Below are positions 1-6,769 of a DNA stretch of 8,968 nucleotides, piece by piece. The translations under genes and the position numbers were made by a program. Position 1 is the first letter of the stretch. Every line of letters begins with the position of its first letter. The stretch is from NCBI GenBank assembly GCA_031378715.1, contig JANNEN010000116.1, positions 1 through 8,968 on the forward strand, given 5' to 3'. Below the pieces are notes generated by a model. That model was given only the letters and a program-made list of their open reading frames with translations. It ran no database searches and was not told where the DNA came from. This stretch comes from Emticicia sp031378715 (GTDB lineage: Bacteria > Bacteroidota > Bacteroidia > Cytophagales > Spirosomataceae).

Positions 1-264
1 CATTTTCTTGGCAATAGTACCCATAACCATCAGCAAATCGGCTTGGCGGGGCGAAAAACTTGGTCGCTCAGAGCCAAATCTTGAAATATCGTAGTGGGAG
101 GCCATTGTGGCCATGAACTCAATGCCGCAACATGAAGTAGCAAACGGTAGCGGCCAAAGCGAATTACTGCGGGCGATACCGATTACTTTGTCGAATGAAG
201 TTGCGAAAAAACCTGAACCTTCAAATCCTTCTGGTGCTTCGATTGTTTTTATTGGATTACTCAT
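1..264 (-). CDS. nuoB: NADH-quinone oxidoreductase subunit B, N-terminal 88 residues (runs off left edge)
   Basis: This subunit lies in the peripheral arm of respiratory complex I and holds the terminal [4Fe-4S] cluster N2, which passes electrons from NADH to quinone. My translation from the ATG at 264 begins MSNPIKTIEAPEGFEGSGFF and stays open to base 1. The NuoB signature is clear: WPLPFATSCCGIEF at about residues 37-50, with the adjacent C45-C46 pair being two of the four N2 ligands. It is followed by the conserved MATMASHYDISRFGSERPSF stretch (51-70) and the RQADLLMVMGT segment (73-83). The family is usually about 160-190 aa, so roughly half is missing, including the other two cluster cysteines. 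It lies 109 bp downstream of nuoA on the same strand, as the second gene of a nuo operon that should continue with nuoC/D to the left. There is no Shine-Dalgarno sequence before the start. Identification is firm. Confidence 0.96.
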   Translation of the reverse strand, partial: MSNPIKTIEAPEGFEGSGFFATSFDKVIGIARSNSLWPLPFATSCCGIEFMATMASHYDISRFGSERPSFSPRQADLLMVMGTIAKKM

Positions 265-342
265 ATTTTCAAATGTCAAGTATTAACATTTACTTTTTAG
301 TGTTTTTTACTTTGTATTTCAACTAAAATAACCGCTTGTGTT

Positions 343-370
343 GGTAATTGTTTATTGATAATTGATAATT
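343..370. repeat. Heptamer tandem repeat between nuoA and nuoB
   Basis: Read on the minus strand, four 7-base units follow each other: AATTATC, AATTATC, AATAAAC, AATTACC. The first two are identical, and each of the others differs from them at one or two positions. The array starts just downstream of the nuoA stop codon and fills part of the 109-bp nuoA-nuoB gap. Short heptamer tracts of this kind can change copy number by slippage. Whether this one does, or affects nuoB translation or mRNA processing, is not known. Confidence 0.6.
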
Positions 371-373
371 GTT

Positions 374-748
374 TCAGTCTTTGTCCCAGTTAAGTACGCC
401 CTTTCTAATGACATAATAAAAACCTGCCATCAAAAGCCCCAAGAAAAGTACCATTTCTACAAACCCAAACCAGCCTAATTTCATAAAATTGACCGCCCAA
501 GGATACATAAAAATAACCTCGACATCGAAAAGAACGAATAGAATGGCGGTCAGAAAATATTTGATTGAAATCGGCACTCGGGCATCACCTTCTGACTCAA
601 TGCCACATTCAAAGGGTGCGTCTTTGAGTTCGCTGTTTCGTTTCGGGCCGATTGAGTGCGTTACTATCATTGTTGCTACGATGAAGCCAATGGCTATTAC
701 AAGCTGCACCAAAATTGGGAGGTAATCGGAGGGCAAAAATTCTTTCAT
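374..748 (-). CDS. nuoA: NADH-quinone oxidoreductase subunit A
   Basis: This is a small membrane subunit of complex I (the bacterial equivalent of mitochondrial ND3), sited where the membrane arm joins the peripheral arm near the quinone channel. The 124-aa length is normal for the family. Three hydrophobic segments are visible at about residues 10-31, 62-85 and 92-115. The loop after the first carries APFECG (44-49), whose C48 corresponds to the conserved ND3 loop cysteine. The second contains the family motif FDVEVIFMYPWA (74-85), with acidic D75 and E77. It is the first gene of the nuo operon seen here. A good Bacteroidota promoter lies about 80 bp upstream, just after the terminator of the preceding esterase gene, so transcription is probably independent of that gene. 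The start at 748 is the only ATG that gives the full first membrane segment with its N-terminal leader. No Shine-Dalgarno sequence precedes it. Confidence 0.96.
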   Translation of the reverse strand: MKEFLPSDYLPILVQLVIAIGFIVATMIVTHSIGPKRNSELKDAPFECGIESEGDARVPISIKYFLTAILFVLFDVEVIFMYPWAVNFMKLGWFGFVEMVLFLGLLMAGFYYVIRKGVLNWDKD

Positions 749-828
749 AGTTTATATTGGTATGTGGTAGCAAATGCTTGACGGTTTGAAACTATTTTGT
801 ATTTGACTACGCTTTATTTTTCACACCT

Positions 829-860
829 CAAAATTACTATTGTTATGATTAGAAACAAAA
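829..860 (-). promoter_or_regulatory. Predicted Bacteroidota-type promoter for nuoA
   Basis: On the minus strand, TTTTG (856-860) is followed after 19 bases by TAATTTTG (829-836). This is an exact match to the -33 TTTG / -7 TAnnTTTG consensus used by the Bacteroidota primary sigma factor. It lies directly downstream of the esterase terminator and would give a leader of about 75 nt before nuoA. It is predicted from sequence only. Confidence 0.65.
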
Positions 861-861
861 T

Positions 862-895
862 AAAAGCGGGGTGAAAATGTTTTCACCCCGCTTTT
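862..895 (-). terminator. Strong intrinsic terminator after the 981-aa esterase gene
   Basis: A perfect 16-bp inverted repeat (862-877 pairing with 880-895) has a GC-rich core, GCGGGGTG/CACCCCGC, flanked by A and T runs, with only two bases between the arms. It begins one base past the esterase stop codon. On the minus strand it is followed by a T-rich tail. The plus strand also has a T run, so it could work in both directions, but only the minus-strand gene needs it here. It separates the esterase pair from the nuo operon. Confidence 0.93.
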
Positions 896-3841
896 TTATT
901 TGATAACGACTCTTGTTGTGGCTTCGTAAGCACCGCTCGAAAGCCGAATGATGTAGCTTCCTGCTTCCAAAACTCGCAAATCTAATACCCGTTTTTCCTT
1001 CAAGTCGGCGATTTGTCCTGTAAAAACAATTTTTCCCGAAAGTGTAAAAACCGAAATGTTGGCATTGGGGTTATCAGCGAGCGTTTCGACTGTAAAAATC
1101 CCGTTTGGATTTGGGTTTGGATATATCCTTAGTCCTTTATCTAAATTCGGTATAAAAAGTTCAACTATTTTTGAATAGGGCGAATAGCAAAGCAGGGTGT
1201 TATTATTGGGCAAAGTATATTTTAGCACCGTACGGGCAGCGTACTTTGCCGAAACGGTGGCTTTATAAATAGCCGAAACTGCGGATATATCTTTATCGTC
1301 TTGCTTCCAGTTGAAAGTTTGGGCATTGTCGGAAACGGCTGGAATGGCTTCTAACTGAAAAGCTCCTGCAATAATGAGGTCAGGGATGGCTGGATTATTT
1401 TTTACCATCAGTTCAAAACTCACGGACTTCGACTCACAGTTTTTGTCATCTTTTATTTTCAAACTGTAAACGCCCGCTTTATTTACCGAAATATCTTTGG
1501 TATTACTTCCCGTACTCCAACTATAAGAGGCAGCATTATTGGCTAAAAGTGACAAAGCCGAACCATCACAAATGGTATTGATATTGCCCGTAGTCGAGAT
1601 AGTTGCGATTGGCAAAGGGACAAAATTTAATTTTATTGTATCGGGCAATGATTCGCAACCGTTCGCATCTTGTACAGAAAGGGTGTAAAGGCCTTCTCTT
1701 GAAACATTGATGTTGCTCGAAGTTTCGCCTGTACTCCATTTATAAGCCGAGGCTGTTTGCGTAATTGGTAATAAATTAACGGTGTTTCCTTCACAAAATT
1801 TATCAGCACCTTCGGCTTTTATCTTGATAACTGGCAGAGCATTTACGGTTATTCGTCGGGTGATGAAGTCGGACAAACACCCAAAATTATCTTTTACCCG
1901 CAAAGAATACACCCCTCCCGTACGAATATTGGTCGATTTGGTAGTGGCTCCATTACTCCAACTATACGATTGAAAATCCCCCTGTGGGAATATATTAACA
2001 CTTTTTCCCAAACAAAAAGTTGTTTCGCCGTCTGCCTGAATGGTAGTCGTGGGTCTTGCTCTGAAACTTACATTGATAGTAGATTGAGATTCGCAGCCAT
2101 TCTGACCTCTTATCTTTAAACTATACGAGCCAACATTATTGACCGTTATTCGTTTTTGAGATTCGTTGGTACTCCATTGATAAGCAGCACCATCGTTATT
2201 ATTGGTAAATAGTTCGATTGATTCATCGGGGCAAATTGGCAGAGATTTATTCGTGCTTATTTGATTAAACGGAGCGGGCAAAACATTGATGCCAATGGCA
2301 TTGGAAACTGGTGATATACAACCATTCAGGCTGGTGGTCGAAACCGAGTAATTACCCGAACTTCTGACCGAAATTGATTGTCCACGCTCACCATTACTCC
2401 AAACATTCCCACCGCTGACGTTTGATGTGAGTGTTGTAGCACTGCCGTCACAAAAAACCGTTGCACCATTGACCGAAATTAATGGCTGTGATACGTTATT
2501 ATTTGTTGATAACGTCAAGGGCTGAGAAAATACAGTATTACCGACATCATCTTGTGCAGTGAAGGAAAAAGTCCCACTTGATGCATTGATGAAATTTACT
2601 GTACTTCCACTGCTCCATCGGTAAGAAACGTACCCACCCGTACTGACCGTAAATCTATTAGTGGCATTACTGAGGTTACAGGCAATATTGACGCTGGGCA
2701 GTGGCCTTGCCAATAAGGGTTGAGCATTATTAAAGAAATTACCATCTAAGGAATTATTCCAAAAGTCGGCTACTCGTGATAATCCGTCGTTGTAAAAATG
2801 GATACCATCTATTCTTAAATTTGGCCCTACGATATCGTCGGTTGTTGGCCCTGCAAATACATTTGGTATGCGTTGAGTAGCGAGGTTTTGCCCCGCAATC
2901 ACTGAGTTAAGCACGGTAGGATTACGAGAAGAACGTGCCACAACCCAAGCTAAATCTCCTTTTTTGGTATCAGACCTGCTTTTCTCGATGACCGTTCGGA
3001 GATTATTAAAATATGTATCCGAGCTAAAATTAGCATCACTTTCGCCCTGCTGCCAGAGAATTGCCCTTACCCCCGTACGAGTAACGTAATGTTGCAAGGC
3101 CGCTTTCATACCTCGGTAAGGCATGCCTGAAACTTTTACAAAAGTTGGTAATTCTTGCCTTAAATCTTGTCCTTCGACCGACCTCCGCCAAACATCGCAA
3201 CTCAACCCTCCCAAAGCGGCTCCATAAAATAATACTGGCACATTCAGCCGTTGGGTTAATCTATCGCCAAGCCTTGCCCAAAACCAGGGTACGTAGTTGT
3301 AGGGTGCCATTCGGGTATTATCACCCATTTGCGAAAATTGAAAAGGTAAATTATTTTCGTTCAGAGCAGGGTCATAGAAATTTATCGTTGAAACCCTATC
3401 ATCAGATGCACCATTGGTTGCTCCTGGGTAAGCGTTGTCTCCCTGAGCATTGGATTGTCCCGCAACGATGAATACCTCCCCTACTCCAACCCGCTCCAAC
3501 GTGGTGGCAGTCACGACGTTTCCATTTAATATTCCTCGTACTTCTATATTGTACCAGCCACCATTAAGGAGCAGTGTGCCACCGAAAATGCCATTATTAC
3601 GGAACTCTTGGGCGGGGTTCCAGCCTGTTTCATTGCCTTGACCTCCCCAAACGGGCGTGGCTCTAAACTCAATTCTATCAAGTTGTTGAAAATAACTACC
3701 TGCAATATTTACATTTGCTTGGTTTTGGTTATTTCTCTGAAAAACAATGCGTGAAACGGGGAAGGTTATCTGTATTTGTGCATGAGATTCTAAATAGATC
3801 ATACTTAGCAAAAAGACAAACCAAGTCCTTATGTAAATCAT
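896..3841 (-). CDS. Secreted SASA-family carbohydrate esterase (sialate O-acetylesterase-like) with five Ig-like modules and T9SS sorting domain
   Basis: This 981-aa protein probably cleaves O-acetyl or similar esters from extracellular glycans. In order: a signal peptide (1-21, likely cut SHA/Q); a beta-rich N-terminal region (22-118); and an SGNH-type SASA esterase domain (about 119-370). That domain has nucleophile S130 in GQSNAQG, a block II Gly-Gly (G211-G212), W263-QQGE-267, and D345/H348 in DGIH. Next comes a degenerate module (385-445), then five modules of about 73 residues (452-815), a last variant module (816-898) and a T9SS type A sorting domain (903-981) with IYPNP near its start. 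All catalytic motifs are present. It is the downstream member of a tandem paralog pair, 120 bp from the 903-aa copy, with its own predicted promoter and a strong terminator. The start at 3841 is chosen because the next ATG (M14) would destroy the signal peptide. The substrate (sialic acid, xylan or another acetylated glycan) cannot be told from the sequence. Confidence 0.88.
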   Translation of the reverse strand: MIYIRTWFVFLLSMIYLESHAQIQITFPVSRIVFQRNNQNQANVNIAGSYFQQLDRIEFRATPVWGGQGNETGWNPAQEFRNNGIFGGTLLLNGGWYNIEVRGILNGNVVTATTLERVGVGEVFIVAGQSNAQGDNAYPGATNGASDDRVSTINFYDPALNENNLPFQFSQMGDNTRMAPYNYVPWFWARLGDRLTQRLNVPVLFYGAALGGLSCDVWRRSVEGQDLRQELPTFVKVSGMPYRGMKAALQHYVTRTGVRAILWQQGESDANFSSDTYFNNLRTVIEKSRSDTKKGDLAWVVARSSRNPTVLNSVIAGQNLATQRIPNVFAGPTTDDIVGPNLRIDGIHFYNDGLSRVADFWNNSLDGNFFNNAQPLLARPLPSVNIACNLSNATNRFTVSTGGYVSYRWSSGSTVNFINASSGTFSFTAQDDVGNTVFSQPLTLSTNNNVSQPLISVNGATVFCDGSATTLTSNVSGGNVWSNGERGQSISVRSSGNYSVSTTSLNGCISPVSNAIGINVLPAPFNQISTNKSLPICPDESIELFTNNNDGAAYQWSTNESQKRITVNNVGSYSLKIRGQNGCESQSTINVSFRARPTTTIQADGETTFCLGKSVNIFPQGDFQSYSWSNGATTKSTNIRTGGVYSLRVKDNFGCLSDFITRRITVNALPVIKIKAEGADKFCEGNTVNLLPITQTASAYKWSTGETSSNINVSREGLYTLSVQDANGCESLPDTIKLNFVPLPIATISTTGNINTICDGSALSLLANNAASYSWSTGSNTKDISVNKAGVYSLKIKDDKNCESKSVSFELMVKNNPAIPDLIIAGAFQLEAIPAVSDNAQTFNWKQDDKDISAVSAIYKATVSAKYAARTVLKYTLPNNNTLLCYSPYSKIVELFIPNLDKGLRIYPNPNPNGIFTVETLADNPNANISVFTLSGKIVFTGQIADLKEKRVLDLRVLEAGSYIIRLSSGAYEATTRVVIK
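1397..2488 (-). repeat. Five Ig-like modules of about 73 residues in the 981-aa esterase
   Basis: This covers residues 452-815. Each unit has the pattern FC.G...L, then (Y.)WS.G, then I.V...G.YSL.V.D.NGC.S. First cysteines fall at 464, 537, 610, 683 and 758, second cysteines at 508, 583, 655, 729 and 802, and the core Trp at 481, 556, 628, 702 and 775. The Cys-Cys distance is 44-46 residues in every unit, which suggests one disulfide per module. The modules probably act as a spacer or glycan-binding stalk between the esterase and the sorting domain. That role is inferred. Confidence 0.85.
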
Positions 3842-3875
3842 TGTAAGAAGATTAAAGTTTATGTTTTAGTTATTA

Positions 3876-3907
3876 CAAATTTACAATATTGTAATGCTAT
3901 TATCAAT
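3876..3907 (-). promoter_or_regulatory. Predicted Bacteroidota-type promoter for the 981-aa esterase gene
   Basis: On the minus strand, ATTG (3904-3907) is followed after 20 bases by TAAATTTG (3876-3883), an exact match to the -7 TAnnTTTG consensus with near-usual spacing. The expected leader is about 30 nt. It implies that the second esterase can be transcribed separately from the first. The region is very AT-rich, so a chance match is possible. Confidence 0.5.
3881..3894. promoter_or_regulatory. Perfect 14-bp palindrome in the promoter spacer; possible operator
   Basis: TTACAATATTGTAA is a perfect inverted repeat that overlaps the upstream end of the -7 element and fills much of the -33/-7 spacer. 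A further TTACAA half-site lies at 3873-3878. This position would suit a dimeric repressor. No regulator gene is present in the window, so the binding protein is unknown and the role is a guess. Confidence 0.35.
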
Positions 3908-3961
3908 TACATAAACGTTAATATTATTAAGAAAAGTTATTTAATGGCAGATTTCTTTTAT

Positions 3962-6673
3962 TTATTCAATAAAAACTCGCTTTACAACCCTAAAATCTTT
4001 GGCTTGAACCAATACGAGAAAGTTTCCTTTGGGCATTTGTGTCAAATCCAAGGTTCGACGAGTATCAAAGTTATCGACACAAAAAGTTCCCACATTCACC
4101 CCCCGTAAATCATAAAACTGAATAACTACATCTTTCAAATCTTCTTGGGTTTCGATATTGATAATCGACTTTGGAGCAGGATTAGGAAAAATACTGACAC
4201 CTTTTAAGGCTGGATCAATTTCAAATTTATACGCTACCGAGGGTTCCGAAAAACACCGCAAAGTTCGACCCTCACCCAACTGATAAAGAACCGAACCTTT
4301 GACGGTATAAGCACCGTCAGCCTTGGCTTTGATGATATTAGTAGTAGCTGGAAGTAGGGTTTTATCTTTGTACCACTCGTATTTATAATCATAAAAGCCA
4401 TTAGTGATGGCTTCGAGTGTGAATGTGCCTGATTGTAAAATGCTGATGCCGAGCGGGGAAGGCTTGACGATTACTTCAATGTCATTGGACGGAGGCGAAA
4501 CACACCCATTTTGATCAATAACTCTGGCTGAGTATAAACCCGACGAATTAACGGTTTGCACTTTGGTGGTTTTGCTATTGCTCCATTGATAGCTTTTATT
4601 TTCCGAAACTGCTAACGTTACGTTTTGGCCATCACAAAATAGGGTAGGGCCATTAGCCGTGACAACGGGTTTTGCTGGTATCGGATTAACGCTTACGGGT
4701 ATAACATTTGAAGAAGTCTGACAACCAAATTCGTTTCGCACCACCACCGAATAATCCCCTGATTTGGACACTATCAAACTCGGCATTTTCTCGCCTGTGT
4801 TCCAAGTGATATTACTGCCAACGCTCGAATTTAGCTTTAAGGTCTTATCGGCACAAAAAGCCGTTGGTCCTTCGGCAGTTATAGCCGCTTTTTCGGGTAA
4901 AGGATTTACGCTTACCCTAATTTTGGGAGAAATACTTTCGCAACCAAACTCATTTTTTGCCGTAGCAAAATATTCTCCACTTTTATTTACGACTATCGAA
5001 GGCTTGGCTTCTCCGTTATTCCAAACGAGGTTATTTGTAATATTTGAAGAAAGTTTTACCGATTTATCAGCACAAAAAACAGTTTCACCCTCAGTCGAAA
5101 TGCTTATCTCAGGTTTCGGTAAAATATCAATAAAAATGGCGTTAGAAGCAACAAAACACCCTAAATAATTGACTTGACTGGCGGTGTAAGTACCTTTTTG
5201 GCGAACAACGATTGATTTGAAACTTTCACCCGTATTCCAAAAAATATCTTGTTCGACACTTGATGTGAGCTTAACACTTCCACCCTGACAAAAACTCGTA
5301 GCACCGTCGGCTTGAATAATAGGTTTATTGGCAACCGAGAGCGAAGTATAATTGGCCAAAGGTGTATAATAGACATTTCCCAAGTAGTCGATTGCCCTAC
5401 CTCTGTAAGAACCAAGATTAGTTTCGAGAGAAACGTTTTTCGCAATATCATTCAAGCCATTTGTCCAATAATAATCTTTAAAGCCATTGGGCATAAAGAT
5501 TTTCAAAGGTTTTTGGCTATCTTCGGAATTGCACCTTAAATCAAAAAAAAGCGGTGAAGATGGTGGAATGGGATTAGATTTTGCAAAAAAATTAAGATCT
5601 AATTTATTATTCCAGGATTTAGCTAATTCAATTAAGCCATTGCCAAAGAAATGCACGCCGTCAGTTCGATCACCAATAACGTCAGTGTTGGGCCCTTCAA
5701 AGGCATTGAGTACATTCTGAATGACTTGATTTTGACCATCAATTACGGGTTGGTAGCTTCCTGTTCTTACCCGACTTACTCTCGCAATCATCCAACTGAT
5801 GTCTTTTCCTGTATCACCACGGCTACGATAAATTACATTTTCTAATTCTTGTCTATACTTTTCAGTGGTCGTGCGTTTGTCATTATCAGTTTCGCCCTGA
5901 TGCCACAAAACCGATCTAATTCCGAACATATTGGCGTAATAATGCAATGATTTTCTGAGGTTCTCGAAAGGATACCCTGGTAATGCAAAATTTCCCGAGT
6001 AAAAATCTTGCCCTCGCTCGCCGTTGGCACTTTTACTCCAAGCTTCAATACCCATCGCTTCAAAGCCAGTATTGATAAACAAAATCGGAACGTTTAGTTT
6101 TTCGGCCAATAAATCACCTAATCTGCCCCAACACCACGAACCGTTTCCGAAAGGGGCAATTTTCACATTTTCGGTCATTTGGGCAATAATCGGAAAAGGT
6201 GGCTCGGTGATTTGTCCGTAAGAGAAAAAGTTTGTTATACAGTTCACTCGGTCATCGACAGCGGCAGGGTTTCCTCGGTTTTCGTAGCCCTGTGCATTGG
6301 ACTGACCCGAAATTACGAAAACTTCTCCTATGCCAACTTTCTCAACACCTGATACACCTACAATACTTCCATTTCTTAAACCCCTCACTTCCAATTTATA
6401 CCAGCCAGCTTGGGCGTAAATCCCGCCAATATATGTGCCAAAACTTGGATTGGCGGCAATAACAGTCCAATCAACCGGACTGCCTCCATTGATTGGAATT
6501 AAGCGGGCTTCGACTTTTTCTATGCGTGCTTGGAAAGTTCCTGCAATCGGAATTTGCCCTGTATTGAACCTACTTCTTTGAAAAACGGCTCTATTTACGG
6601 GAAAAGTAATTACGAACTGAGCAAAAACGGTCGTTTGCACCAAGAGAAACAAACTCAAAAAAGTTTTTTTCAT
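3962..6673 (-). CDS. Secreted SASA-family carbohydrate esterase paralog with four Ig-like modules and T9SS sorting domain
   Basis: This 903-aa paralog of the downstream 981-aa protein has the same layout: signal peptide (1-18, likely cut VFA/Q); beta-rich region with shared FPVNRAVFQR (19-115); SASA esterase domain (about 116-365); degenerate module (379-445); four Cys-paired modules (450-737); last variant module (738-818); T9SS type A sorting domain (824-903) with IFPNP. The triad candidates are kept: S125 in GQSNAQG, W257-HQGE-261, and D338/H341 in DGVH. At block II, however, the paralog's Gly-Gly is replaced by E205-A206 (FEAMGIEAW), although the following IEAW looks like the family. This may change the oxyanion hole, so activity or substrate may differ. 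It starts 96 bp after obgE. I saw neither a convincing promoter there nor a terminator after its stop, so some read-through in both places is possible. Exact substrate unknown. Confidence 0.87.
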   Translation of the reverse strand: MKKTFLSLFLLVQTTVFAQFVITFPVNRAVFQRSRFNTGQIPIAGTFQARIEKVEARLIPINGGSPVDWTVIAANPSFGTYIGGIYAQAGWYKLEVRGLRNGSIVGVSGVEKVGIGEVFVISGQSNAQGYENRGNPAAVDDRVNCITNFFSYGQITEPPFPIIAQMTENVKIAPFGNGSWCWGRLGDLLAEKLNVPILFINTGFEAMGIEAWSKSANGERGQDFYSGNFALPGYPFENLRKSLHYYANMFGIRSVLWHQGETDNDKRTTTEKYRQELENVIYRSRGDTGKDISWMIARVSRVRTGSYQPVIDGQNQVIQNVLNAFEGPNTDVIGDRTDGVHFFGNGLIELAKSWNNKLDLNFFAKSNPIPPSSPLFFDLRCNSEDSQKPLKIFMPNGFKDYYWTNGLNDIAKNVSLETNLGSYRGRAIDYLGNVYYTPLANYTSLSVANKPIIQADGATSFCQGGSVKLTSSVEQDIFWNTGESFKSIVVRQKGTYTASQVNYLGCFVASNAIFIDILPKPEISISTEGETVFCADKSVKLSSNITNNLVWNNGEAKPSIVVNKSGEYFATAKNEFGCESISPKIRVSVNPLPEKAAITAEGPTAFCADKTLKLNSSVGSNITWNTGEKMPSLIVSKSGDYSVVVRNEFGCQTSSNVIPVSVNPIPAKPVVTANGPTLFCDGQNVTLAVSENKSYQWSNSKTTKVQTVNSSGLYSARVIDQNGCVSPPSNDIEVIVKPSPLGISILQSGTFTLEAITNGFYDYKYEWYKDKTLLPATTNIIKAKADGAYTVKGSVLYQLGEGRTLRCFSEPSVAYKFEIDPALKGVSIFPNPAPKSIINIETQEDLKDVVIQFYDLRGVNVGTFCVDNFDTRRTLDLTQMPKGNFLVLVQAKDFRVVKRVFIE
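4463..5326 (-). repeat. Four Ig-like modules of 72-73 residues in the 903-aa esterase
   Basis: This covers residues 450-737. First cysteines are at 462, 534, 607 and 680, second cysteines at 506, 578, 651 and 724 (always 44 apart), and the core Trp at 479, 551, 624 and 697. Modules two and three are especially alike: both carry FCADK, NEFGC and SVNP(L/I)P. This suggests a fairly recent internal duplication. The modules are homologous to the five in the neighbouring paralog. Confidence 0.85.
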
Positions 6674-6769
6674 GGCGTAATATATTATAGTGATTCACTC
6701 TGAATTATAGATTCGAGTTGTGGAATAAAAAAAACAATAGATGTAAGCCACTAAACGCTCTTTGCAAGG

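Noticed and set aside
3918..3930. TTAATA/TATTAA inverted repeat after the 903-aa esterase gene
   Set aside because: It is purely A-T with one central base and no T tail, and is likely by chance in an AT-rich gap.
4764..5168. Plus-strand open frame of 134 codons inside the 903-aa esterase gene
   Set aside because: It lies opposite the repeat array and is the mirror of a periodic coding sequence. It shows no recognisable domain, and the minus-strand frame is clearly the real gene. The other plus-strand frames opposite nuoA, the esterases, obgE and adk (for example 489-725, 3145-3471, 7304-7595) were dropped for the same reason.
5161..5451. Second minus-strand frame within the 903-aa esterase, which could suggest a frameshifted fragment
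   Set aside because: The main frame is continuous through the region with intact modules, so no frameshift is needed.
6727..6734. Eight-base A run (T run on the minus strand) after obgE as a terminator tail
   Set aside because: No stable hairpin precedes it on the minus strand.
6674..6769. Promoter for the 903-aa esterase gene
   Set aside because: A TATAAT-like string is present (around 6704-6709) but the TAnnTTTG pattern and a spaced TTTG are lacking, so no promoter was called.
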